From: an uncultured Lachnospiraceae bacterium
GTDB lineage: Bacteria > Bacillota > Clostridia > Lachnospirales > Lachnospiraceae
Length of the DNA stretch: 64,000 nt
Direction: 5' to 3'
Assembly (NCBI GenBank): GCA_910585905.1
Contig: CAJUID010000007.1
Coordinates: 31,589 to 95,588 of the forward strand
A model generated the notes under the pieces. That model was not told the origin of the DNA. It made no database searches and saw only the letters and a program-made list of their open reading frames with translations. This document shows positions 51,325 through 60,357 of this stretch, piece by piece; position 1 is the stretch's first letter; the number at the start of each line of letters is the position of its first letter. The position numbers were made by a program, and so were the translations under genes.

Positions 51325-51803
51325 ATCGTTCTCCTTTTTAATTATATTAATGATTAAAAGGAAAAGCATTATATATTTATTTCTGTATTTTTGTTAGCCA
51401 TCAAAAGATTAAAGGCGAACACCTCGCATATAAGTAGTCATATTGTTATACACTCCCTTCATTAGATTTTCTTTTTCCATTGTATCAAAAATTTATATTT
51501 CAGTCCATTAATTATTTCAATATGACATTAAGTCATGCACCGTTGCTCTGCAGCGGGGTATTTGACTTTACAATGTTTTAGGTGGTTTTGATTTGCTTAT
51601 TTTTCACTTGTCAGGGTTCGTAATACTCCATAGAATAATAAGTGAGAATTTACCTATTATAGATTTAGTGTTTTCGAGTGCAGCGAGTTCAAATGAAATG
51701 GGGGATGAATGGGTAACAAAAAAGAATATACATCAATATTGTTTTCAGCGTTCGATTTTTCTCAGATAAGAGGTGTAATTAATGCTAATCAAATAGCAAT
51801 CAA
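51325..51803. other. Intergenic region holding a decayed repeat copy
   Basis: Besides the repeat fragment at 51529-51568 I see no gene. The plus-strand frame from 51709 overlaps the convergent esterase gene and has no recognisable domain. Confidence 0.5.
51529..51568 (+). repeat. Dispersed repeat, partial copy D (3' end only)
   Basis: TAAGTCATGCACCGTTGCTC.. through GCGGGGTATTTGACTT matches the last 40 bases of the full repeat with one substitution and one inserted base. The 5' hairpin and left arm of the terminal stem are missing. Confidence 0.75.
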
Positions 51804-51854
51804 ATTGGATTCTGATAAGGTAAGATTATGTTTATTTCCTTATCAGAATCCAAT
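51804..51854 (-). terminator. 17-bp perfect stem directly after the esterase stop codon
   Basis: ATTGGATTCTGATAAGG (51804-51820) pairs perfectly with 51838-51854, with a 17-base loop. It begins one base past the esterase stop codon. The T-run on the minus strand is weak, so terminator function is probable but not certain. Confidence 0.6.
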
Positions 51855-51855
51855 C

Positions 51856-52584
51856 TTAGATATCTTGGGCAGTAATTATTTGGGCGATACCACATGCAGT
51901 TCTTTGAACAGCGTTTTTAAAATGATCACCCGGATTTAGTTGAAATGTTGTGTCTATGCCTTTTTGTGTATAAAATGTTTTAATTTCTTCCGTACATGTC
52001 TGTACTGTTTTTAGATAAGGATTTTTGGTTTTACATTCACGGTTGCCAAGAGAAAGGTATAGATGTTTGGGCATGTTTTTCATATTATGTGAAAAAATAT
52101 ATTCTTTAAAGCCAGGAAACCAGAGGGAGCCAGATATGCTCGCAATTCTGGAAAAAAGGTCAGTCTGATAAATCGAATAGATTGCAAATAAGCCTGCAAG
52201 GGAATATCCTGCAAGCCCCCTCCAGAGAACATCGCCTGGAACTAGTTTTTCTGCCTGCGGTACAATTTCGTGAATTAAGAGCTGTAGATATTTGTCTGCA
52301 CCTCCTGTACAAGGGGGGCTATTTTTGGAAATAGGCGCGATTTCCCAAGGGGACATATCGTGATGCCACGTCAGCCCATTTATCGTTATAAGTGTGAATT
52401 CTGGGTATTTGGCATGGCATAATGCGTGATATATTTGCTCCCCCTCTTCCTCAACTGTATTTAAGTATACGATAGGTCTATCCGGGACTGAGCTAGGGTA
52501 GACCGTGATTTTTTTATTTGATATATCTAAATGGTGTTTGCTGTAAAGTTCTGTACTTTCTATTTTTGTATTACTGTACGTCAT
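51856..52584 (-). CDS. Alpha/beta-hydrolase esterase (esterase D / siderophore-esterase type)
   Basis: The 242-residue protein has the nucleophile elbow GYSLAGLFA (about residues 127-135), the family segments PDRPIVYLNT, SISGSLWFPGF and SLGNRE, and a catalytic His in PGDHFKNA near the end. It fits the Fes/IroE/BesA-like esterase group that cuts ester bonds such as those of ferric siderophores; the substrate here is unknown. No signal peptide is seen, so it is cytoplasmic. Start is at 52584. Confidence 0.8.
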   Translation of the reverse strand: MTYSNTKIESTELYSKHHLDISNKKITVYPSSVPDRPIVYLNTVEEEGEQIYHALCHAKYPEFTLITINGLTWHHDMSPWEIAPISKNSPPCTGGADKYLQLLIHEIVPQAEKLVPGDVLWRGLAGYSLAGLFAIYSIYQTDLFSRIASISGSLWFPGFKEYIFSHNMKNMPKHLYLSLGNRECKTKNPYLKTVQTCTEEIKTFYTQKGIDTTFQLNPGDHFKNAVQRTACGIAQIITAQDI

Positions 52585-52620
52585 AATTCAACCCTCCAAA
52601 CATCAAATTGATTGTCTCAT

Positions 52621-52699
52621 CACGCGCAGTCGCCAAGTGCAAAGGAACTTTCAGTTCCTTGCAAGCATTGTGTTTGGCTCGTTGCTTACGCGAGATAAA
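52621..52699 (-). repeat. Dispersed repeat, diverged copy E (5' hairpin only)
   Basis: On the minus strand, TAAGCAACGAGCCAA and TTGGCGACTG match the 5' half of the full repeat. The sequence between them is replaced by a different one that again folds back on itself (AAGGAACT with AGTTCCTT). The stem is kept while the loop differs. The 3' half is absent. Confidence 0.65.
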
Positions 52700-52738
52700 C
52701 TTGATTGATAGAAAATTTATATGCGGGCTTATGATAGA

Positions 52739-54508
52739 TCAACGGACAACAACTTTGTTTTTGCCGCTTTGCTTTGCGTCGTACAATGCCTCATCAACTC
52801 TGACACAAAGGGAATCAAGGGTATCATGTTCTCTTGCCTGCGACACGCCGATGCTGACTGTTAAATTTTGTGCCTGCTGATAGGTTGTATTGGCAAAACA
52901 CTGTCGGATATGCTCTGCAATCGTCTGTGCATGGTCAATCCCGCAGTCTGGCAGTAGAAGCATAAATTCCTCACCGCCCCATCTGCCTGCAGAAAAGGAC
53001 TGCGTCCCTAGTACATGATTGTCCTGTAATATTTTGGCCAGGGCAATAATAACATTATCCCCTTCCTGGTGCCCATATGTGTCATTTACCTGTTTAAAAT
53101 TATCAATATCTAACATGATTACGCAGAAGATGTCGTCTTTCATGCAATGCAGTCTTTCTCCGATTCGGGATTGAATTTCTTTGCGGTTATACAATCCAGT
53201 TAATCCGTCTGTTATGGATGTCTGTTTAAGCTGTTCATTCATTTTTGCCAGCTTTTGGTTTGTTTCTTCTAATTCCAATGAGGTTGCACTAATAAAGTTG
53301 GCAAGCCTTGATGCAAGTGGAATTTTTGTAAGGCTTTTTGCCTGGACAGAATTTTTGTGATACGTATTCTTTTTGTTTCCTTCTCGCATGGCAGCAATTA
53401 CAAGTGTAACATTGTGTTGGTTCAGTTTTTCCTTTGTCCGCAGAAATTCGCCATGTGAGAAGAATCCAGACGATGGGGCAATTTCTTTTAATGGTTCAAT
53501 CTCATAAGTTGGTTCTTCGGAAGTCCAGAATGTTCTTCTGGCTGCACAAGAAAAGATATGTAAAATGTCCGGTTGGAATTTCTGGATTTCTAATCCAGCA
53601 GTTTTGATGCTGTCAATAATTGTTGCAGGATCACCATAAGAAATTCTCACAATAGAATTAACTTCAATATCTGATGACATAGTAATGGAATTATCAGGAT
53701 TACTTGCAACGGGGACACGAAGGATGGTAGTGCCATTATGTTCATAAAACATTGGAAATTCTAGTGTGTGGTAAAAGAAATGTTCATCATTTTGAATTTT
53801 TAAATATTTCTGGTAAACCTTGTAGGCTGGGATGCCATCTAATTCCTGTAAGATTCTGCCATTTGATTTTGTGACATGAAAATTTCTGCCGAGCGGTTTC
53901 CATCCGGTAATCTTAATTGCTTCTACATAAAACTGTTCCCCGCCATATAATATTAGAACGACAGATTTTACCGCGTAACCACCATTTTTTGAAAACACGA
54001 TAGAATCTGAGCTGGTAATATCTTCACTGCAGGAAATACCGCCAAATATTTTTATGTCAGGTCTAATATCGGTCAGTCCGGCACAGAACTGTGTTGTAGA
54101 ATTTTCTGGAATGGTACAGTATAGTTCAATTGCATTAACCCATTGGTTTTGCCTGGTTTCTTCAATTATGCTTTTGGTAATTTCTGTAACAGGAGAAGAG
54201 TCTGTATCATATTGCAGAATTTTAACCTTTGTGTCTGCATTTTCAAATATGGTACAGATTATAACAATTTCAGAAGCTAACTGGCAGTCTGTAATATTTC
54301 CGCTTGTAGAGCATCCCATATAGGGGGCATCAGGAAATACCTGTTCTAGTATTTGGCATAGAATATGGATAGGTTCCTCTTCTAAAATAGTAGAATATAT
54401 TTGAAACAGAAAATTTGTCTCTTTGTTTGTTTCACTGCGTTCTTTAAGGGTTAAAAGTTCTTTTAGAAATGTATCAGCATTCGTATATGTAATCTGAAAT
54501 TGCTTCAT
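52739..54508 (-). CDS. FIST-domain diguanylate cyclase
   Basis: The 589-residue protein has no membrane segment. Residues 30-390 form FIST N and C sensory domains (YMGCSTSGNITD, GGISCSED, HTLEFPMFYEH, FSCAARRTFW, SGFFSHGE), thought to bind small ligands such as amino acids. A coiled linker leads to a GGDEF domain (residues 420-589) with the active GGEEF signature, so it should make cyclic di-GMP. DGLTGLYNRKEI and LDIDNFKQVNDTYGHQEGD support this. The chemoreceptors elsewhere in the window suggest a motile lifestyle that c-di-GMP could regulate. Confidence 0.92.
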   Translation of the reverse strand: MKQFQITYTNADTFLKELLTLKERSETNKETNFLFQIYSTILEEEPIHILCQILEQVFPDAPYMGCSTSGNITDCQLASEIVIICTIFENADTKVKILQYDTDSSPVTEITKSIIEETRQNQWVNAIELYCTIPENSTTQFCAGLTDIRPDIKIFGGISCSEDITSSDSIVFSKNGGYAVKSVVLILYGGEQFYVEAIKITGWKPLGRNFHVTKSNGRILQELDGIPAYKVYQKYLKIQNDEHFFYHTLEFPMFYEHNGTTILRVPVASNPDNSITMSSDIEVNSIVRISYGDPATIIDSIKTAGLEIQKFQPDILHIFSCAARRTFWTSEEPTYEIEPLKEIAPSSGFFSHGEFLRTKEKLNQHNVTLVIAAMREGNKKNTYHKNSVQAKSLTKIPLASRLANFISATSLELEETNQKLAKMNEQLKQTSITDGLTGLYNRKEIQSRIGERLHCMKDDIFCVIMLDIDNFKQVNDTYGHQEGDNVIIALAKILQDNHVLGTQSFSAGRWGGEEFMLLLPDCGIDHAQTIAEHIRQCFANTTYQQAQNLTVSIGVSQAREHDTLDSLCVRVDEALYDAKQSGKNKVVVR

Positions 54509-54736
54509 AATGTTTTTTTCCTTTCTATCTCATACAGCAATTATGTAACTACAGTTTTAAAGAAAGTCATATTTTTACTTTGGACAAGAATTCATCACAG
54601 ATTTTACTTTCGGAGTAATAGTTTACCATAGATTGGGCGCATTTGAAAATATATTTGAAAATATTAGAAAGAAATAGTATAATCAAAAGGATTGCTAAGA
54701 ACTAATTAGAAGATTGGATAAGAATGGGGGATTTAA

Positions 54737-56107
54737 ATGGATAAGAAAATACCTTACAAAATTTATTTAGAGGAACAGGAGATGCCAAAGCAGTGGTATA
54801 ATGTGCGTGCCGATATGAAACAAAAGCCGGCGCCAATCTTAAAGCCAGATACGCTGGAGCCAGTTACGGTGGATGAGCTTTCAGGCATTTTCTGTAAGGA
54901 GCTGGCGAAGCAGGAGTTGGATGATACAACACCATATTTTGATATTCCTGAGGAGATTCAGAACTTTTATAAGATGTACCGTCCGTCGCCTCTGGTGCGG
55001 GCATACTGTCTGGAAGAAAAACTCAAGACACCGGCACACATCTATTACAAATTTGAAGGAAACAATACCTCAGGCAGCCATAAGCTGAATTCTGCAATTG
55101 CACAGGCATATTATGCTAAAATGCAGGGATTAAAGGGCGTGACGACTGAGACAGGGGCTGGGCAGTGGGGAACTGCACTTTCTATGGCATGTTCTTATTT
55201 TGATCTGGACTGTCAGGTATATATGGTAAAATGTTCCTATGAACAGAAACCATTCCGGCGTGAGGTAATGCGCACATATGGTGCAAAGGTTACCCCATCA
55301 CCTTCTATGGATACAAAGGTAGGGCGTAAAATTAATGAAGAGTTCCCGGGAACAACCGGAAGCCTTGGCTGTGCGATTTCAGAGGCTGTTGAGGCGGCGA
55401 CCAGCCAGGAGGGTTACCGCTATGTATTAGGTTCTGTGCTCTCACAGGTGCTGCTCCACCAGTCTATTATCGGTTTGGAGACGAAAGCAGCTTTAGATAA
55501 GTACGGCATTAAGGCTGATACTATTATTGGATGTGCAGGCGGCGGTTCCAATTTAGGCGGATTAATTTCACCTTTTGCAGGCGAAATTGTAAGAGGGGAA
55601 ACAAATTATAAAATTATCGCAGTAGAACCAGCATCTTGCCCTAGTTTAACAAGAGGAACCTATGCATATGATTTCTGTGATACTGGTAAGGTTTGTCCTC
55701 TCGCTAAAATGTACACATTGGGCAGTGGGTTTATTCCGTCAGCAAGCCATGCAGGTGGGCTTCGCTATCATGGCATGAGTTCAACAGTTTCAGAACTATA
55801 TGCCCAGGGGATTCTGGAGGCAAGAAGTGTGGGGCAGACAGAGGTATTTGAGGCGGCAGAGACATTCGCCAGGGTAGAAGGTATCCTTCCGGCGCCAGAA
55901 AGCAGCCATGCAATTAAGGTTGCGATTGATGAGGCTATAAAATGCAAAGAGACTGGAGAAGAGAAGAATATCGTATTTGGACTGACCGGTACCGGATATT
56001 TTGATATGGTTGCATATCAGAGATATAACGATGGGGAAATGAGTGATTATGTCCCAACAGAAGAAGAACTTGCTAAGTCTATTGCGACACTGCCACAAAT
56101 TAAATAA
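54737..56107 (+). CDS. TrpB2-type tryptophan synthase beta chain
   Basis: TrpB makes tryptophan from indole and serine with PLP. The 456-residue protein is the longer TrpB2 form, with N-terminal KIYLEEQEMPKQWYNVRADM, the PLP lysine in SGSHKLNSA, the catalytic Glu region TETGAGQWGTAL, and GCAGGGSNLGG binding the PLP phosphate. No trpA or other trp gene is near, so it is a stand-alone copy that may recycle free indole. It lies between the divergent FIST-GGDEF gene and a terminator at 56145. Confidence 0.92.
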   Translation: MDKKIPYKIYLEEQEMPKQWYNVRADMKQKPAPILKPDTLEPVTVDELSGIFCKELAKQELDDTTPYFDIPEEIQNFYKMYRPSPLVRAYCLEEKLKTPAHIYYKFEGNNTSGSHKLNSAIAQAYYAKMQGLKGVTTETGAGQWGTALSMACSYFDLDCQVYMVKCSYEQKPFRREVMRTYGAKVTPSPSMDTKVGRKINEEFPGTTGSLGCAISEAVEAATSQEGYRYVLGSVLSQVLLHQSIIGLETKAALDKYGIKADTIIGCAGGGSNLGGLISPFAGEIVRGETNYKIIAVEPASCPSLTRGTYAYDFCDTGKVCPLAKMYTLGSGFIPSASHAGGLRYHGMSSTVSELYAQGILEARSVGQTEVFEAAETFARVEGILPAPESSHAIKVAIDEAIKCKETGEEKNIVFGLTGTGYFDMVAYQRYNDGEMSDYVPTEEELAKSIATLPQIK

Positions 56108-56144
56108 GTATTACTAATAGCAATAATATAGATAATTTTTATAT

Positions 56145-56173
56145 GATAACCCCACAGTTGTTGTGGGGTTATC
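56145..56173. terminator. Bidirectional terminator between trpB2-like and AraC genes
   Basis: GATAACCCCACA (56145-56156) pairs perfectly with 56162-56173, with a GTTGT loop. It separates convergent genes by a few bases on the minus side. Confidence 0.85.
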
Positions 56174-56174
56174 A

Positions 56175-57050
56175 TTATTCATGGAAATAATTTTGTGCTG
56201 GGGCGTTCTTCCGATACTCAGAAGGCGACAATCCGGTCTGCTTTTTGAAAATCCGGCTAAAATAGAGCGGATTGTCGTAGCCTACAATAGATGCGATTTC
56301 TGTCATACTGTATAATGTAGTTTCTAAAAGGCTTTGCGCATTGGCAATGCGGATGGACAGGATATACTGAAGAGGTGTCATTTTAGTATATTGCTTAAAG
56401 TTTCGGATAAACCAGCATGTACTCATATGCCTTGAGGCGGCATATTCTTCAATGCTGATTGGAGTATTGTAGTGTTCATTAAAATATTGTGTAGCTCGTT
56501 CTACTTCTTCTTGGGCATAGGTATTTGACTTATGCCCTTCTTTTGTCTGCCGGTTAATTAGCAAGAAAATATGGCGTAACAGCATGGAAAGCAAATCTTC
56601 ATACCATGGCCTGCACATCTGGAGTTCCTGGATCATCTGTTGGAAGAGCCATTGATAATTGGGGGAGGTTCCGGTAAAAAATACATGTTCGGAAAGTGGG
56701 ATATTATAGTATTTGAGTATGTTTTTAACCTCACTTCCCGTAAAATGTACCCAGTATACTTTTGTCTGGTCTTTGCCATAATATATATATTTTTGCGGCT
56801 CCCTGGGTTTGTATAAAACCATATGCCCTGCGGTGACAAGCTGTTCTTCCTCCTCCTCGCCAAAATAAAAATATGCTTTTCCAGCAGCAATATATAACAG
56901 CTGGTAATCCACTCTGCCTTTTGGACGCCAGGTTGGAAGCTTTGGCCTGGTAAGTAACTGGTAAGTTCCACTGCTTCCTACAATCAGTGGTTTACTTTTA
57001 TCTTTAAAATCCACTCTGGAATTATTTCGGTAACCAGAATTTATATACAT
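56175..57050 (-). CDS. AraC-family regulator, probable lac-locus activator
   Basis: The 291-residue protein has a cupin-type sensor (QLLYIAAGKAYFYFGEEEEEQLVTAGHMVLYKP in part, residues 52-85), a dimerisation helix region, and two C-terminal helix-turn-helix motifs (ISIEEYAASRHMSTCWFIRNF and MTEIASIVGYDNPLYFSRIFKKQ, quoted in part). It is divergent from lacZ with about 180 bases between, the usual arrangement of a sugar-responsive regulator. The start at 57050 has GGAGG eight bases upstream; an ATG nine codons earlier would overlap that site. Confidence 0.88.
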   Translation of the reverse strand: MYINSGYRNNSRVDFKDKSKPLIVGSSGTYQLLTRPKLPTWRPKGRVDYQLLYIAAGKAYFYFGEEEEEQLVTAGHMVLYKPREPQKYIYYGKDQTKVYWVHFTGSEVKNILKYYNIPLSEHVFFTGTSPNYQWLFQQMIQELQMCRPWYEDLLSMLLRHIFLLINRQTKEGHKSNTYAQEEVERATQYFNEHYNTPISIEEYAASRHMSTCWFIRNFKQYTKMTPLQYILSIRIANAQSLLETTLYSMTEIASIVGYDNPLYFSRIFKKQTGLSPSEYRKNAPAQNYFHE

Positions 57051-57234
57051 GGTCCACACCTCCATTTTTTCTGCCACTGTATCATATAATGCATAAAATG
57101 TCTACGATTTATGTGCAGTTATATCATTTTGTGCATGTTTTATCCCATGTAGTATATGGACTCTTTATATATAAAATATTACAATAATGATATGATGTTG
57201 TAGCAAAAATATATAAACTAAAGGAGGTGTAGCG

Positions 57235-60200
57235 ATGATCGTACCTAGATATTTTGAAGATTTAGAGATACTGCACGATCATGTAATGCCAAATCGGTCC
57301 TATTATATTCCGGCGTCTAAAAGAGTGGATGGACTTGTGGAACAGAGGGCACAATCTGACCGATTCCAGATGTTAAGCGGAAATTGGGGGTTTCGCTATT
57401 ACAACAGTATCTATGATCTGCAAGAACGCTTTTTTGAGATGGATGCTTCGGAGGAAGATTTTGAAACAATACCTGTGCCTGGTATGTGGCAGAATTATGG
57501 TTATGACAGCCATCAGTATGTCAACGTAAAGTATCCATTTTCGATGGATCCACCTTATGTGCCGCAGGAAAATCCCTGTGGTACATATATCCATCATTTT
57601 TCGTATCAACAGGATGCTGCTGCTCCAAAGGTATATTTAAACTTCGAAGGTGTAGATTCTTGTTTCTATGTCTGGCTAAACGGGGTTTATGTTGGCTATA
57701 GCCAGGTTTCTCATTCTACCAGTGAATTTGATGTTACGCAGCTTATAAAAAATGGGGATAATAAGCTTGCAGTCTTGGTTCTAAAATGGTGTGATGGGAG
57801 TTATCTGGAGGATCAGGATAAGTTTCGGATGAGCGGGATTTTTCGGGATGTATATCTTCTAAAAAGGCCAGAGCAGGGTATTTTTGATTATTTTGTCACA
57901 ACGGAAATACAGCAGGAACAGGCGTTGGTATGTGTCAAAATGAAATATTTTGGGGAGACGATTGATGTCCTTATCTCAATCTATGACGAAGAAAATCGTC
58001 TCGTTGGAGCGGGGACGGTATTAGGGGAAATAGGAGGCGAGGAATATCAGCAGCAGATAAGGATTATGGTAAAAGAACCACATTTGTGGAATGCAGAAGA
58101 ACCATATCTTTATACAATTGTTTTGGAGACGGAAACAGAAACAATAACAGATCGTGTAGGAATCCGTGAGATAAAGATTCAGGAAAATGTTGTACTTATT
58201 AACGGAAGCGCTGTAAAATTCCGCGGCGTAAACCGCCATGAATCAAATCCTGTTACGGGAGCCGTGGTGAGCTTAGAGCATATGAAGCAGGATCTCAATC
58301 TAATGAAGCAGCACAATATTAATGCAATCCGTACAAGCCATTATCCAGATGTGCCGTATTTTTATCAACTTTGTGATGCGTATGGATTTTATGTTATGGA
58401 TGAGGCAGATAACGAAAGCCACGGACCTTCGGAAGTATATTTTCGCGACAATAGTTGGGATCATAGAAAAAAGCGCTGGAATGAAGCGATTGCCGACAAC
58501 CCAGATTTTACGGAGGCGGTTCTGGATAGGACAAAACGGTGTGTTTATCGGGATAAGAACCGTCCATGCGTGGTAATCTGGTCAGTGGCTAATGAGTGTG
58601 CCTATGGCTGTACATTTGAAACATCGCTGGAGTGGGTAAAGCAGTTTGACCCTGGGCGGCTGACACATTATGAAAGTGCATTTTACCGAAGTGATAAAAG
58701 GAAATATGATTTCTCTAATATTGATTTATATAGTAGGATGTATCCGGCAATTAGTGAAATTAGAGAATATTTTAACGGCGAACCAGATAAACCATATATT
58801 ATGTGTGAATATTGCCATGCAATGGGAAATGGGCCGGGGGATTTTGAAGATTATTTTAAAGTGATTGAGGAATATAGAGAAATCTGCGGCGGTTTTGTCT
58901 GGGAATGGTGTGACCATGCAATATACAAAGGACAGGCACAGGATGGCAAAAGTATTTATTATTATGGGGGTGATCACGGAGAGGGGCTGCATGACGGAAA
59001 TTTTTGCGTGGATGGGCTGGTGTATCCAGACAGAAGGCCACATACTGGGCTATTAGAATTCAAAAATGTAAACCGGCCGGCTAGGGTTATTGGCTTTTGC
59101 CAAGAATCCGGGATATTGCGATTGCAAAGCTATATGGATTTTGTGGATTTAAAGGATTATCTCTATATAAAATATGAAGTTAGCTGTGACGGAGATATCA
59201 TTACCGCTGGTCAAGTAGGTGATCCTGGGATGGGTTCTATTCAGCCGCATGGAGAGGGAACGGTTCAATTAGATATGTCTGTTCCAAAGAGGGGGAAATG
59301 TTACTTAAAAGTATTATATTGTCTAAAAAGTGCGTCGAGGGTGTTGCCTAAGGGATTTCTGTTAGGGTTTGATGAAATTTTGTTGACAAATGAGGACAGA
59401 AGGAATCAGACAAGCCTATTTTGGAATACTGAGAAAGGAGTTGCCCATGCGAAAATAGCAGTAGAGGAGAATGACCGGTATCTGGTATTGGTAAATGAAC
59501 ATTTTCGGTATGTGTACAATAAATTGACTGGAATGTTCTGCCATCTGGAATTTGAAGGAAGGCCGATTATTACAGAGCCATTGGAAGTCAATATCTGGAG
59601 GGCGCCGACAGATAACGATAGGAATATAAAGCAAGAATGGATCCGTGCACATTATAATAGAAGTATTTTGCGGGCATATGGGACAAAATATGACTTGGGG
59701 GATTCAGAGGTAAGGATATACAGTACAATGTCATTGTCTGCGGTGTCTGTCCAGAAAATCGCGGATATGGAGACTATTTGGACAGTTCGTGAGAATGGGG
59801 CAGTTAAGATGGAGATGTCGGTTAAGAAAAATATGGAATTTCCAGAGTTTCCGCGTTTTGGAATCCGCGCATTTCTTTCAAAAGATATAGATAAGGTAAC
59901 TTACTATGGAATGGGGCCAGAGGAAAGTTATCAGGATAAGTGCAGAGCCAGCAGCCATGGGAAATATTGCCAGATGGCTGCACAGATGCATGAGGATTAT
60001 ATCCGCCCGCAGGAAAATGGAAGCCATTTTGATTGCGACTATGTAATGGTGGCAGGGAAACGAGGAGGGTTGGTGGCGGTCAGTTCAACGACATTTTCGT
60101 TCAATGCATCCATATATACACAGGAGGAGCTTGCAGCTAAGAAGCATAATTATGAACTGGTACCATGTGGAAGCACGGTATTATGTCTGGATTATGCACA

Positions 60201-60309
60201 GAGCGGTATTGGTTCCAATAGCTGTGGTCCGGAGCTTTTAGAAAAATACCGATTGGGGGAAGGGACGTTTCAATTTGACATGAAATTGATACCATTCCAA
60301 TCGGTATAA
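57235..60309 (+). CDS. lacZ: Beta-galactosidase, glycoside hydrolase family 2
   Basis: The 1,024-residue enzyme hydrolyses terminal beta-galactosides such as lactose. It has the sugar-binding jelly roll (VYLNFEGVDSCFYVWLNGV, in part), KFRGVNRHESNP, acid/base glutamate in WSVANECAYG, and the nucleophile glutamate in IMCEYCHAMGNGPGDFEDY (in part). The C-terminal Bgal_small_N domain includes GMGPEESYQDK. It lacks a signal peptide and acts in the cytoplasm. GGAGGTG precedes ATG 57235. The divergent AraC gene and the transporter 49 bases downstream complete a uptake-and-cleavage module. Confidence 0.95.
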   Translation: MIVPRYFEDLEILHDHVMPNRSYYIPASKRVDGLVEQRAQSDRFQMLSGNWGFRYYNSIYDLQERFFEMDASEEDFETIPVPGMWQNYGYDSHQYVNVKYPFSMDPPYVPQENPCGTYIHHFSYQQDAAAPKVYLNFEGVDSCFYVWLNGVYVGYSQVSHSTSEFDVTQLIKNGDNKLAVLVLKWCDGSYLEDQDKFRMSGIFRDVYLLKRPEQGIFDYFVTTEIQQEQALVCVKMKYFGETIDVLISIYDEENRLVGAGTVLGEIGGEEYQQQIRIMVKEPHLWNAEEPYLYTIVLETETETITDRVGIREIKIQENVVLINGSAVKFRGVNRHESNPVTGAVVSLEHMKQDLNLMKQHNINAIRTSHYPDVPYFYQLCDAYGFYVMDEADNESHGPSEVYFRDNSWDHRKKRWNEAIADNPDFTEAVLDRTKRCVYRDKNRPCVVIWSVANECAYGCTFETSLEWVKQFDPGRLTHYESAFYRSDKRKYDFSNIDLYSRMYPAISEIREYFNGEPDKPYIMCEYCHAMGNGPGDFEDYFKVIEEYREICGGFVWEWCDHAIYKGQAQDGKSIYYYGGDHGEGLHDGNFCVDGLVYPDRRPHTGLLEFKNVNRPARVIGFCQESGILRLQSYMDFVDLKDYLYIKYEVSCDGDIITAGQVGDPGMGSIQPHGEGTVQLDMSVPKRGKCYLKVLYCLKSASRVLPKGFLLGFDEILLTNEDRRNQTSLFWNTEKGVAHAKIAVEENDRYLVLVNEHFRYVYNKLTGMFCHLEFEGRPIITEPLEVNIWRAPTDNDRNIKQEWIRAHYNRSILRAYGTKYDLGDSEVRIYSTMSLSAVSVQKIADMETIWTVRENGAVKMEMSVKKNMEFPEFPRFGIRAFLSKDIDKVTYYGMGPEESYQDKCRASSHGKYCQMAAQMHEDYIRPQENGSHFDCDYVMVAGKRGGLVAVSSTTFSFNASIYTQEELAAKKHNYELVPCGSTVLCLDYAQSGIGSNSCGPELLEKYRLGEGTFQFDMKLIPFQSV

Positions 60310-60357
60310 TCGGGAATATGGTTTTGTGCCGCCAGGCGGCAGGGAGGAGTGATTGTT

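Noticed and set aside
51709..51939. 76-codon plus-strand frame overlapping the esterase 3' end
   Set aside because: It runs through a perfect palindrome and into a convergent gene; no domain recognised.
46123..54500. A complete anti-phage or toxin-antitoxin system in the accessory region
   Set aside because: The genes there are GNAT, AraC, kinase-like, HTH, esterase and FIST-GGDEF proteins, with no recognisable defence effector and no adjacent toxin-antitoxin pair.
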